24,611 nucleotides of DNA, taken from positions 1-24,611 of the IMG/VR virus record IMGVR_UViG_3300025317_000011; one strand, given 5' to 3'. A model generated the notes under the pieces. The model saw only the letters and a list, made by a program, of their open reading frames with translations. It had not been told where the DNA came from and ran no database searches. Positions 1 to 6,500 of the stretch are shown piece by piece; position 1 is the stretch's first letter, and every line of letters starts with the position of its first letter. Made by a program: the position numbers and the translations under genes. Origin of the DNA: a virus.

Positions 1-1
1 A

Positions 2-106
2 GAAAAAGCTTCTGGTAATCAGGAAAAAGGAGAAAATACTAAGGTCATCGGTAAAAGGATACAAGAGTTAAACTGGATTATTAACAAACTTAAAGAGAAG
101 AAATAA
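2..106 (+). CDS. C-terminal fragment of a small lysine-rich protein (partial)
   Basis: An open frame runs from the left window edge (first full codon at base 2) to TAA at 104-106 and gives the last 34 residues of a protein cut by the window. The tail is charged and probably helical, with motif GKRIQELNWIINKLKEKK. The stop overlaps the next start as TAATG, the same coupling seen through the rest of this plus-strand operon, which is the main reason to call it real. No family can be recognised from the fragment. Confidence 0.5.
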   Translation, partial: EKASGNQEKGENTKVIGKRIQELNWIINKLKEKK

Positions 107-276
107 TGAAAAAACGTAAACATAAGAAAATCTGCGACCACTGGGGAGCTAGGGTAATAGGAGTAATGGAATTAGTGAAAAACTCCGCACAAAAACTTAT
201 TCTGGTATGCCTTGATTGCGAATCTTGGCTGACTGTAAAAATTAAAGACATCACAAAGTTCAAAAGAAAGAAATGA
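106..276 (+). CDS. Small Cys-containing phage protein, 56 aa
   Basis: ATG at 106 overlaps the stop of the preceding frame (TAATG), and the TGA at 274-276 overlaps the next ATG (ATGA). The 56-residue product is very basic at both ends (starts MKKRKHKK, ends KFKRKK). It has C10, H12, C35 and C38, the last two as a CLDC pair, so a small zinc-binding fold is possible but the ligand set is incomplete. Tight overlaps with both neighbours support translation as part of an operon. The function is unknown. Such microproteins are common in early or middle regions of phage genomes. Confidence 0.6.
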   Translation: MKKRKHKKICDHWGARVIGVMELVKNSAQKLILVCLDCESWLTVKIKDITKFKRKK

Positions 277-401
277 ATAACAATCAAACCAAGCGTTGCT
301 CTGCCTGTAAAAATAGTCTTGATATAACTGCTTTTGAAGAGAGTGAAGCGATTTGTAGGGGATGCAAGGCATTTGAGAAAGCGAAAAAGGTTAACAAATA
401 A
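273..401 (+). CDS. Zinc-ribbon microprotein, 42 aa
   Basis: The 42-residue frame starts at 273 in an ATGA overlap with the previous gene and ends with TAA at 399-401. It contains two CxxC pairs, CSAC near residue 9 and CRGC near residue 28, separated by about 16 residues. This is the classic spacing of a rubredoxin-like or zinc-ribbon knuckle. Such single-ribbon proteins usually bind DNA, RNA or a protein partner, but no specific function can be read from the sequence. It lies in a run of five short plus-strand genes, three of which carry Cys pairs. Confidence 0.65.
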   Translation: MNNNQTKRCSACKNSLDITAFEESEAICRGCKAFEKAKKVNK

Positions 402-409
402 AATAATTT

Positions 410-574
410 ATGAAAAAACTTGTACCAATTTTAGCGATGTTGCCTGCGATAGGGATTGTAGTAATCGCATTGACGACATTTAGTTCAACTAGCCTTCTTG
501 TATTATTGATAATCATAATTGCGACACTTTCTCTGGCTTCATTTTTTTGGGGATTAGACCAATTAATAAAATGA
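410..574 (+). CDS. Two-helix membrane microprotein, 54 aa
   Basis: ATG at 410 gives a 54-residue hydrophobic protein ending at TGA 572-574, which overlaps the next ATG at 571. Two apolar segments are visible: residues about 4-22 (VPILAMLPAIGIVVIALT) and about 28-48 (SLLVLLIIIIATLSLASFFW), with a lysine-containing start MKKL. It is predicted to be an inner-membrane hairpin. Position in the operon rather than homology supports it. It could be a superinfection-exclusion or holin-like peptide, but nothing in the sequence decides this. Confidence 0.6.
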   Translation: MKKLVPILAMLPAIGIVVIALTTFSSTSLLVLLIIIIATLSLASFFWGLDQLIK

Positions 575-705
575 AAAAAATGAACAAAGAAAAACGGAGA
601 AAATGCCGAAGATGTGATAAGGGTTTTGCTAAAGAATTTTCTTCTTATTGTAAAAACTGTATTGTGTATATTATAAACAACTGGATGATAAGAAGTTTGA
701 AATAA
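571..705 (+). CDS. Zinc-ribbon microprotein, 44 aa
   Basis: The frame begins with ATG at 571, overlapping the stop of the membrane microprotein, and ends with TAA at 703-705. It encodes 44 residues: a basic N-terminus, then CRRC near residue 12 and CKNC near residue 27, then a hydrophobic tail (IVYIINNWMI). The paired CxxC motifs indicate a single zinc site. The stop codon falls inside the 5' arm of the structured RNA predicted at 704-842, so this is the last gene of the plus-strand operon. Function unknown. Confidence 0.62.
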   Translation: MKKMNKEKRRKCRRCDKGFAKEFSSYCKNCIVYIINNWMIRSLK

Positions 706-842
706 TCATCTTTCGGCGGGGTTAATTTGTAAAGATAAGCCCTGCGATAAACCCCCAGTCTTAACTTCTTTCCGGAATCAGAGTTAAAATTGGACTTTCA
801 CGGTGGGACCGGACTCCGGTCTGGCCTCGCCGAAAGATGGTT
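704..842 (+). ncRNA. Putative structured RNA with 15-bp closing stem
   Basis: Bases 704-718 and 828-842 form a 15-bp closing stem (AATCATCTTTCGGCG with CGCCGAAAGATGGTT; one G-T pair). Inside are three further helices: 719-723 with 750-754 (GGGTT/AACCC); 757-766 with 782-796 (AGTC and TTAACT arms, with a 5-base bulge on the 3' side); and a perfect hairpin 807-821 (GACCGG-ACT-CCGGTC). This resembles a multibranched RNA. It is not a tRNA by anticodon or T-loop, and I do not recognise a riboswitch class. The strand is assigned from the adjoining plus-strand operon; the helices could also form on the minus strand. It may be a free ncRNA or a 3'-UTR element. Confidence 0.55.
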
Positions 843-1028
843 ATTGCGTGATTGTCAAATAAGTGTTAAACTTAAATCAGTAGAAATTCTTGAATTTTTG
901 CCAGTTCTATAAAAGATTTTTTAATAAATTCAGGACCTGGGCATCTTTTCAAAAACTTCAGCTTAATATGCAGCGCGAAACCTGCTTCTGACGATTCGCT
1001 CGTTAGATAAGAGCGATACACAAAACCT
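843..1028. other. Non-coding spacer in convergent junction
   Basis: No credible gene was found on either strand. The stretch is AT-rich and contains one clear small hairpin, TCGCTC (996-1001) pairing with GAGCGA (1011-1016) around a 9-base loop. A weaker AT palindrome lies at 884-897. It sits between the putative RNA at 704-842 and the terminator at 1029-1061, so it may belong to the same transcript. Confidence 0.5.
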
Positions 1029-1061
1029 CCCTTAATTGTCCTCACGGGTTAAGGGATTTTT
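1029..1061 (+). terminator. Intrinsic terminator, probably bidirectional
   Basis: CCCTTAA (1029-1035) pairs with TTAAGGG (1049-1055), followed by ATTTTT (1056-1061), which is a good rho-independent terminator for the plus-strand operon. On the minus strand the same stem is followed after two bases by TTTT, so it may also stop transcription arriving from the HNH gene at 1174. Confidence 0.75.
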
Positions 1062-1070
1062 GTTTGCATC

Positions 1071-1106
1071 CAATAAAGGAAGCGCCCCACAACGCTCCCT
1101 TTATTG
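1071..1106. repeat. 14-bp near-perfect inverted repeat in convergent junction
   Basis: CAATAAAGGAAGCG (1071-1084) and CGCTCCCTTTATTG (1093-1106) pair with one mismatch around an 8-base loop (CCCCACAA). There is no T-tract directly after it on either strand, so it is not a canonical terminator. Together with the 1029-1061 stem it forms a double hairpin separating the plus-strand operon from the minus-strand lysis genes. It could protect 3' ends or be a protein-binding palindrome. Confidence 0.65.
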
Positions 1107-1173
1107 AAGACAAGCATTATATCAAGTTTCATCTAAAGACCTCGCTTTTAAGGCGATTTGTCGCAAGAAATGG

Positions 1174-1533
1174 CTATTTGGGACGATTCAGTATCTTATT
1201 TCTCCACAACTCGCTATCAACCCGAACATTTTTATTGAACGATTTGAAATTCATCAGATGTCCGACAAAAAGATGATGTTCGGGACAAAGTGTAATCAAA
1301 TTATCAGGACTTAATTCAAGACTTTTATCCACCGAAAACATAACACAATGATGCACATTTAATGGTCTTATCAAACCGGCCTTTCGTCCACAGACTGCAC
1401 AGGTTGGAAACTTTCTTAAATATTCTTTCCGCACAGCAGCCCACTTCGGACTGCGCAAACCTCCTAATAATGGCTTGCCTTGAAACCAATCCTGAATCCA
1501 ATAATAGAATTGTATAATTTTCTCTATAATCAT
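1174..1533 (-). CDS. HNH endonuclease, 119 aa
   Basis: This is a 119-residue HNH nuclease of the small phage type. C45 and C48 (CAVC) start the zinc-supported fold. The catalytic region contains VHH (H61, H62), N78 in SPDNLITLC, and C83 with H86/H87 (CPEHH). That order matches the beta-beta-alpha metal core that nicks or cuts DNA. Upstream is only a basic, hydrophobic N-terminal helix. It is the last minus-strand gene before the convergent junction. Stand-alone HNH proteins in phages are either homing nucleases or packaging partners; since another HNH lies beside the terminase genes, this one looks more like a mobile or accessory copy, which is inference. ATG is at 1533. Confidence 0.85.
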   Translation of the reverse strand: MIIEKIIQFYYWIQDWFQGKPLLGGLRSPKWAAVRKEYLRKFPTCAVCGRKAGLIRPLNVHHCVMFSVDKSLELSPDNLITLCPEHHLFVGHLMNFKSFNKNVRVDSELWRNKILNRPK

Positions 1534-1538
1534 AATGG

Positions 1539-1596
1539 CTGGCCCGCTGGATTGGATACCAGAGTTCCCGATGAAGTCGGGAAGTTTCCGGGCCAG
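1539..1596 (-). ncRNA. Three-way-junction RNA element between membrane gene and HNH gene
   Basis: CTGGCCCG (1539-1546) and CGGGCCAG (1589-1596) form a perfect 8-bp stem. Inside it are two hairpins: CTGG/CCAG (1547-1550 with 1559-1562), and TTCCCGA/TCGGGAA (1565-1571 with 1577-1583) around a 5-base loop. The element fills the 63-base gap between the small membrane protein gene and the HNH start, ending five bases upstream of the HNH ATG, so it could control HNH translation or act as a terminator or processing site. The strand is taken from the flanking genes. The inner hairpin resembles that at 14701-14716. Confidence 0.5.
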
Positions 1597-1830
1597 TTAC
1601 TTACCCGCCAATTTTCTAAATGCGCCAATCACTCTTTCTTCCAATGCGAATGTTCGGTTTAGGACCTTAGTTAATTCTCCAACGCCAAGTCCGATTATTG
1701 CCACCACAACTGGCGGTAATTCAAGCAATCCTATATTGGCACTGACAAATGCCAGAAGCGCCGCGAGCGACATTCCCAGTAGACGCCATAGAAAAGATTT
1801 TAATCTGTTTAGAAATTCTTTTGTATTCAT
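1597..1830 (-). CDS. Small two-helix membrane protein, holin candidate, 77 aa
   Basis: The chosen start (MNTKEFL, ATG at 1830) overlaps the amidase stop as ATGA, matching the coupling used throughout this cluster; a longer in-frame start exists at 1854. The 77-residue product has an amphipathic basic N-terminus, hydrophobic segments at about residues 13-36 and 40-58, and a charged C-terminal tail (ending FRKLAGK). Size, two membrane spans and immediate coupling to an endolysin gene fit a class II holin, which would form inner-membrane lesions letting the amidase reach the cell wall. The assignment rests on topology and context, not sequence identity. The other 77-residue membrane protein at 3169-3402 is a rival candidate. 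Confidence 0.65.
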   Translation of the reverse strand: MNTKEFLNRLKSFLWRLLGMSLAALLAFVSANIGLLELPPVVVAIIGLGVGELTKVLNRTFALEERVIGAFRKLAGK

Positions 1831-2366
1831 TTTCTTGTATTTATATCTATACACGGCGAGGAAGCCGACCCCATCTTCCCCGCTTTTAATCTCATAAGCA
1901 AATCCTTAAGGGAATTAAGCAGGGTATTGTAATATGACATATCTGGCTGGAAAAGTTGTTTAATCTCCGATTCTGGCCACATCAATCCGGGACAAGTTTT
2001 AAATTTCGTAAAATTTCTATGACCAAAAACATTATCAGGCAAAATTGAATGCTCCGTCATTTTATGAAGAATCAAATTTTTAACGGCTGATAACTGGAGT
2101 TGGGTCGGTCTTTCGTAATCGTGATTGCCCGCAACTCCAATTCCAATGGAATCTGAATTATATCCTTGAACGTGGGCTTGTTGTTCAGTATCGGTGCGGG
2201 TCTGTATGACCTTGCCATTTCGTTCTAAGAAATAAGTATATCCTATCCAATATCCAAGTGAAGATTTAGGAAAATCCAACTGTCGGTGCCAATTATCTAC
2301 TCTCTCCAGTTGATTGAATGGATATAAATCAGCGGTTGTATGAACAATAATTCTTACAGGTTTCAT
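1827..2366 (-). CDS. N-acetylmuramoyl-L-alanine amidase (endolysin, Amidase_2 family)
   Basis: This amidase_2/PGRP-fold endolysin would cleave the bond between N-acetylmuramic acid and L-alanine in peptidoglycan at lysis. With the start at 2366 (MKPVRIIVH) it is 179 residues. Likely zinc ligands are H9 in IIVHTTAD, H116 in FGHRNF and C125 in KTCPG. Family landmarks IGYTYFLERNG (about 41-51) and SIGIGVAGNHD (about 73-83) are also present. An alternative start at 2399 adds 11 residues, but the 2366 ATG forms an ATGA overlap with the preceding peptidase gene, as in neighbouring genes. Residues beyond about 145 are a helical tail with no recognised wall-binding repeat. The next gene is a holin candidate, giving a compact lysis cassette. 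Confidence 0.88.
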   Translation of the reverse strand: MKPVRIIVHTTADLYPFNQLERVDNWHRQLDFPKSSLGYWIGYTYFLERNGKVIQTRTDTEQQAHVQGYNSDSIGIGVAGNHDYERPTQLQLSAVKNLILHKMTEHSILPDNVFGHRNFTKFKTCPGLMWPESEIKQLFQPDMSYYNTLLNSLKDLLMRLKAGKMGSASSPCIDINTRK

Positions 2367-3172
2367 AATCCCAAAAATCTTAATAATCTCCTCCACCAAG
2401 ATTCTTTCATAATTTTCTCAAGTGAAAATCTCTTGGCTTGTCCGAAAGTAAAATCCCAAGCCAATTTCTTGATACCGGCATCATATGAATCAAAGATTAA
2501 CCAGTATTCGCTCTCCTCATATCCGAATAAACAGACCCAATGATTGGGAGAGCCTTGCGAAATATATAATCCATTCTGTTCGGCCCAGGCAAAAACTGCA
2601 ATTCCCACGGGAGAATACTGTAGGGCAGTTTTTAATCTATTCTCTCTATCTTTTTGATTCTCTCCGCCTTGTAAAACCCATTCGTGGCCGAAGGAGAATC
2701 TAGTAAGCCAATTTTTACCTTCCGCTTCACAATCTTGTTGATTTGCCCCAAGGAACGAGAAATACATCTCTGGCGTAATTAAATTATCCGTGAATGGTAA
2801 CATATCTTCGGAAATCAATCCCGAATGACGAACTGCTTGTGCAATCGCATGAGGTGAATTGCCCGGAGGAAATGTGCCAGCCGCAATTCCTAGAAACCTA
2901 TCAGAATTATTTGTGTCTTCTCCGAATTTCTTTTTATGCAAAATCTCTAATGCGTTCGTAGTTCCAAATGCTGTACAGTTATATGTTTCCAAATAATTCT
3001 TCCGCTGAATTTCCAAGACTGGAAGTTCCTTGTCCCATTGTCCATTGGGCTGGATTATCTGGCCCCCAAGACTAACTCCGCCGCCAAGAACATAATGATC
3101 TTCGGCAATCTTATCGGGAATAAACCCAAGATTGGGAATCTTGCGAATTTTTATTTTATTCTTTTTCTTCAT
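2363..3172 (-). CDS. Papain-like cysteine peptidase, 269 aa
   Basis: The protein looks like a C1/papain-fold cysteine peptidase. C66 sits in YNCTAFGTTNALE, a helix-starting nucleophile context. H211 (SPNHWVCLFGY) and D228 (LIFDSYD) follow with the spacing expected for the His and Asn/Asp of the catalytic triad. No signal peptide or membrane segment is seen. The N-terminal 50 residues (NLGFIPD, WDKELP) could be a propeptide-like lead. It is ATGA-coupled to the gene upstream and to the amidase downstream, so it belongs to the lysis/membrane cassette. Possible jobs are cleaving cell-wall peptide cross-links (as CHAP or C39 relatives do) or processing the exported proteins encoded upstream. The substrate cannot be told from sequence. 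Confidence 0.7.
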   Translation of the reverse strand: MKKKNKIKIRKIPNLGFIPDKIAEDHYVLGGGVSLGGQIIQPNGQWDKELPVLEIQRKNYLETYNCTAFGTTNALEILHKKKFGEDTNNSDRFLGIAAGTFPPGNSPHAIAQAVRHSGLISEDMLPFTDNLITPEMYFSFLGANQQDCEAEGKNWLTRFSFGHEWVLQGGENQKDRENRLKTALQYSPVGIAVFAWAEQNGLYISQGSPNHWVCLFGYEESEYWLIFDSYDAGIKKLAWDFTFGQAKRFSLEKIMKESWWRRLLRFLGL

Positions 3173-3402
3173 TTCTTGTTAAACAAAAACGTGCTGATAA
3201 CCGCCGTGTTGTTTTCAAGAGTTTTATCCAACTTGTCAATCATGTCGGTTTGTTTTTCTATTGAACTGTTAATGTGGGTCAAATCATTAGTCAAAATTTT
3301 AAATAATACATAAGACAAAAACGCTGCTAAAAAAACGCCCCCAACGCTTGTTATCATTACGGCAAAATCTTTCCCGGTTATATTTTTAAGCCAATTAATC
3401 AT
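3169..3402 (-). CDS. Membrane-anchored coiled-coil protein, 77 aa
   Basis: The start chosen at 3402 (MINWLKN) makes an ATGA overlap with the upstream gene; the longer frame beginning at 3432 would add ten very charged residues. The 77-residue product has one hydrophobic segment at about residues 13-36 (AVMITSVGGVFLAAFLSYVL core), followed by a heptad-like helix at about 37-68 (HINSSIEKQTDMIDKLDKTL). This topology fits a hemolysin-XhlA-like or holin-associated phage protein, or a spanin-like subunit. There is no lipobox. It sits two genes before the amidase, so a role in lysis or membrane anchoring is likely but not proven. Confidence 0.6.
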   Translation of the reverse strand: MINWLKNITGKDFAVMITSVGGVFLAAFLSYVLFKILTNDLTHINSSIEKQTDMIDKLDKTLENNTAVISTFLFNKK

Positions 3403-3851
3403 CTTTTTATCTCGCTCCGCTCTGCGTTCCACTTAATCCCCACCCACCCCAGAATTGCCAATAACACAGTCCCGATGACCACCAATAATCCCGCCGGTAT
3501 AAATCCACTTTCGCTATTCACCTCGGGAACGGCAGAACCGATTGGAGTGCTAGTAGACCAATCCAATTTTGCGTCATAGGGTAAATCCGCAGACTTGGTG
3601 ATTAATTTTATTGATTCGGGATAGCCGAGTTTCAGACGGGCGGCGATGTTATATTCCAGCATTGCTTTTGCGGTGCATTGAGCTGGGTCGGTGCCGTAGA
3701 TTTTATTAATAGCAGAATTATTTAAAGACCAGCATTCTTGTTTATTATCCCATCGTTCTTGGCATTGTATTTTGGTATCACGGCATTCCACTGGCAATGC
3801 AAAAGCTAAGAATGGAAATAATAAAAAAGTTGTAATAATAATTTTCTTCAT
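3399..3851 (-). CDS. Secreted or membrane protein with signal peptide and C-terminal anchor, 150 aa
   Basis: The start at 3851 (MKKIIITTFLLFPFLAFA) gives an ideal Sec signal peptide with cleavage likely after AFA near residue 18; the longer frame from 3872 buries this signal and was rejected. The TAATG overlap with the upstream gene supports this start. The exported part is Cys-rich at its N-terminus (CRDTKIQCQERW, then QECW and QCTAK), suggesting disulphides. The C-terminus has a transmembrane span (GLLVVIGTVLLAILGWVGIK) followed by a basic tail. It thus resembles a surface-anchored protein of the host rather than a virion part. No family is recognised. Neighbours are another exported protein and the lysis genes. 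Confidence 0.62.
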   Translation of the reverse strand: MKKIIITTFLLFPFLAFALPVECRDTKIQCQERWDNKQECWSLNNSAINKIYGTDPAQCTAKAMLEYNIAARLKLGYPESIKLITKSADLPYDAKLDWSTSTPIGSAVPEVNSESGFIPAGLLVVIGTVLLAILGWVGIKWNAERSEIKR

Positions 3852-4654
3852 TAAAGTTGTATCCATAACCAAGGTCTTGAATTATTTGGTGCAGTCGCAG
3901 GTCCTGCTTGAGCAGGAACACCATCAATAGAAAGAGTATCAAGCCAAAACGAATCAGAGGAACCACCACTAAATTGAATAGTTCCAGCATTGCCAGTCGT
4001 ATCTAATGTTCTGCAAGTAGACCAAGCGCCGCCATTGAAACTCGCAGTTACTTGCGTTGAAGAACATCCTTTTCCACTACCAAAATCGCCCGCATAATCA
4101 ACCAATACTTGCTGAAATGTATTTTCAGTCCAAGAACCAAGATTATCTGTTCCGCCTGAAGCACGAAGTAACACACTACCGCCCGCACCTGGTCTATTTA
4201 CTATAATTGAAAAAAGCTCTCCAGCATCTGAACAATCAAATTGTCCAAAGACACCATCGGGACAAAAGAAAACTGCATTTCCTTCGCTGTTAGTTTCAGT
4301 AGCTTTACTAAAATAAAAACTAATACGACCGCCTGCTGTAATAGCTCCAAATTGACGATAAACAAAAGTTGCATTGGTGTTTTCTGCTGTTACACAATTT
4401 CCTGATGAAGGAGCTGAACAGGAAGCATCAGCAGTAATTGTCGGGTCTGTTTGCGAAGCGGGCGTAGATGTAAAACTCCAAGCCGAAGTAAAATTACTTC
4501 CGCCATTTTTTCCAATTAAACCTTCGGTCGCAGTATAGTCAAAACCCTCTGTTGCCGTAGCCGCAAAAGCAATTTCTGGAAGACTGAAACTTGTCCAAAA
4601 AATAAACAATCCTATAAAGATTATTAGAAATATCTTTTTAGCTTTCTTCAACAT
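3851..4654 (-). CDS. Exported beta-rich protein, 267 aa
   Basis: The start at 4654 (MLKKAKKIFLIIF) gives a textbook signal peptide with a basic n-region, a hydrophobic core (IIFIGLFIFW) and a probable cut after IAFA near residue 34. The longer open frame from 4702 adds a charged lead that would hide it. The mature part is Gly/Ser/Thr-rich with repeated Cys (CSAPSSGNC, FFCPDGVFGQFDCSD, GCSSTQ, WSTCR) and motifs such as SFYFSKATETNSEG and SDSFWLDTLSIDG. The latter resemble concanavalin-like or jelly-roll carbohydrate-binding modules seen in bacterial surface proteins. The gene lies at the 3' end of the fibre-like block, so it may be a host-surface adhesin or receptor-masking protein. The fold assignment is inference. 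Confidence 0.6.
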   Translation of the reverse strand: MLKKAKKIFLIIFIGLFIFWTSFSLPEIAFAATATEGFDYTATEGLIGKNGGSNFTSAWSFTSTPASQTDPTITADASCSAPSSGNCVTAENTNATFVYRQFGAITAGGRISFYFSKATETNSEGNAVFFCPDGVFGQFDCSDAGELFSIIVNRPGAGGSVLLRASGGTDNLGSWTENTFQQVLVDYAGDFGSGKGCSSTQVTASFNGGAWSTCRTLDTTGNAGTIQFSGGSSDSFWLDTLSIDGVPAQAGPATAPNNSRPWLWIQL

Positions 4655-4718
4655 GAGTTTGCGCGCAATGTTCTTCGCTTCCGCAGATTTCGCATAATTC
4701 ACCCGTGTCTTTAGCCAT
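4638..4718 (-). CDS. 26-aa zinc-knuckle peptide
   Basis: The frame starts with ATG at 4718, one base after the TAA of the long fibre-like gene, and stops at 4638-4640. Its 26 residues contain CEICGSEEHCAQTH, giving C-x2-C-x5-H-C-x3-H, a compact set of possible zinc ligands. The next gene starts inside it at 4654. Spacing and the non-random Cys/His arrangement suggest translation, but at this length chance cannot be excluded. Several other Cys-pair microproteins occur at both ends of this window, which raises the plausibility. Confidence 0.45.
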   Translation of the reverse strand: MAKDTGELCEICGSEEHCAQTHVEES

Positions 4719-4719
4719 T

Positions 4720-6498
4720 TTAGTATGGGTCTCTATAGCCGGTATCGCCGCATTCAACATAGCCATCGGTACTCATATTATCCGAGGTAGTGGCAAAGAG
4801 AGCGACACAGATATTATCCGCTCCTTGTGACATATATCCGATGGTTGTAGTGGCAATTCTGAACTTCAGACGAGGTCTAACCGGTGAAGTTGTGCCATAC
4901 TCGCCATTTGCGTCTACGATGCCAAGCCAATTAAGACGAATACCGTTTATGAGGTCTGTTTTGGGAATGGTAATAATTGAAGTATGTACATCACCGCCAT
5001 AACAGTTCTTATAGACAACGCCCGAACCGTCTTTGTCAAAGATTACGGTAGCGCGAGGCGCTAAAGAGCAATCAAGAGCCACAGTAGTCGTTCCGTTGTT
5101 GGTCGTAGAAGCCATTTGCAAGTGTACGGCGCCGCCTATGTTTAATGACTTGGCAATATCAAGACTTCCCGCAATCGTAGAAGTTCCAGTCGTAGATTGA
5201 ATATCTATAGTGCCAGCAATGGTAGAAGTTCCAGTATTGGAAACTTTAAGCAATCCGACAGAGAGTAAGTCGCCTCCAGCAATTTCCAAGCCACCAGTCA
5301 GAATTCTCAAACCTCCGGTTCTCACCAATAATCCTCCCTCGGTAGTTGAAGTCGCAGAATTGGAAACATATAAAGTCGTTGGAGAAAATAATCCGGTTGT
5401 TACGCCGCCGGCAAAGGTTGAAGTACCAGCATAGGAAGAATCCAAGCGGCCGGATAAATCAATATAAGCCGATTGCAGAAGTGTTGAAGCATTGAGAACT
5501 GGTACAGTTGAGGTGGAAGTATCAATGACCGTTATCTTGCCAGCAGATAGCAAGAAGTCTCCACCAGTGAGCGTTATTCCTTTAGATGATGCCAAACCAC
5601 CACCCGCCACTAAAAGCCCCGCATTTGCCCAGCTGGAGGTCGCTGTGCCGCGATTCTCCAGAGAACTGGTGGCAATCAAAATGCCTGCCTTTGCCGGACC
5701 TTCTACAATCAGATTGCCGATATTGACCTCGTCTTGAACTCCAAGCGATGTTCCGGGCGTTGAAGTGCCAAAACCGCTATAATCCGTTGAAGTGGCGACT
5801 AAGTTAGGTAAGGTTAATTGTCCAAAAAGATAGCCATTGAATCCGAGAATGGAGGTTGTTGCCGTAAGTGAAAGTCCAGCGCCAGGCGTGGTCGTTCCAA
5901 TGCCGAGACGGCCATATCCGGTAAAGACTGCATTGGTAGTAGAAGCCGAAGCCATCCGCAATTCTCCTTTACCGCCAAGATTGTCAATAATAAAATTGGC
6001 ATCGGTGGCAGTGTCCTGCAAAGCAAAGATTATGCTCTTATCGTTGGCAGTTAGAATCTCGGCATCCACAGCGGAGGTATTATAGGCGTCCTGCAAATCC
6101 GCTGAAGTAGCTCCACCACAACCCGTGCAAGTGCCGGTAACGGTTAAATTGGTGGTTGTAATATCTCCTTCAACAATCGTAGTCGTAGCATTTCTGCCGA
6201 TTTTCAATTCATCGTAGACATCAATGGAAGTCGTGGTGGCGTAATCGGCAAATAAATGCGCCCATTTCCTAGTGGAAGTTCCCAAATCGTTATAATTGGA
6301 AACGCTGGAAGTGGCTATTGGAAGCAATGTTGGGGCATAACTTATGTTGCTACCGGCGGCAGTTCCTAGTATATTTTCATCGGAAATGTGCGAACTTGGC
6401 GGTGTTTCCAAACTAGAATTATTAGATAGCAAACGAATACCGCCAATAATTAAGATAGCCGATACGACTCCTAGAATTATTTGAATAGAAGTTTTCAT
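4720..6498 (-). CDS. Membrane-anchored Thr/Ser-rich repeat protein, fibre-like, 592 aa
   Basis: The start at 6498 (MKTSIQIILGVVSAILIIGG) gives an N-terminal signal anchor and lies two bases after the upstream stop; a longer frame from 6528 adds ten residues that overlap that gene. After the anchor comes a long Thr/Ser/Gly-rich beta-repeat region with recurring TST/TTT triplets: LGIGTTTPG, FGTSTPGTSLGV, TSTFAGGVTTG, and GTSTIAG twice. The pattern suggests a beta-helix or fibre shaft. A distinct C-terminal domain of about 130 residues (TVALDCSLAPRATVIFDKDG onward) contains Cys pairs. I associate this repeat style with Parcubacteria surface proteins. A tail-fibre or spike role is possible, but a signal anchor is unusual for a virion fibre. 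Confidence 0.65.
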   Translation of the reverse strand: MKTSIQIILGVVSAILIIGGIRLLSNNSSLETPPSSHISDENILGTAAGSNISYAPTLLPIATSSVSNYNDLGTSTRKWAHLFADYATTTSIDVYDELKIGRNATTTIVEGDITTTNLTVTGTCTGCGGATSADLQDAYNTSAVDAEILTANDKSIIFALQDTATDANFIIDNLGGKGELRMASASTTNAVFTGYGRLGIGTTTPGAGLSLTATTSILGFNGYLFGQLTLPNLVATSTDYSGFGTSTPGTSLGVQDEVNIGNLIVEGPAKAGILIATSSLENRGTATSSWANAGLLVAGGGLASSKGITLTGGDFLLSAGKITVIDTSTSTVPVLNASTLLQSAYIDLSGRLDSSYAGTSTFAGGVTTGLFSPTTLYVSNSATSTTEGGLLVRTGGLRILTGGLEIAGGDLLSVGLLKVSNTGTSTIAGTIDIQSTTGTSTIAGSLDIAKSLNIGGAVHLQMASTTNNGTTTVALDCSLAPRATVIFDKDGSGVVYKNCYGGDVHTSIITIPKTDLINGIRLNWLGIVDANGEYGTTSPVRPRLKFRIATTTIGYMSQGADNICVALFATTSDNMSTDGYVECGDTGYRDPY

Positions 6499-6500
6499 AG

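Noticed and set aside
1048-1131. Minus-strand 27-residue frame downstream of the HNH gene
   Set aside because: It runs through the 1071-1106 inverted repeat and into the terminator and has no motif or start context.
1535-1897. Plus-strand 120-residue open frame
   Set aside because: It is antisense to the holin-candidate and amidase genes, starts inside the three-way-junction element and has no recognisable motifs.
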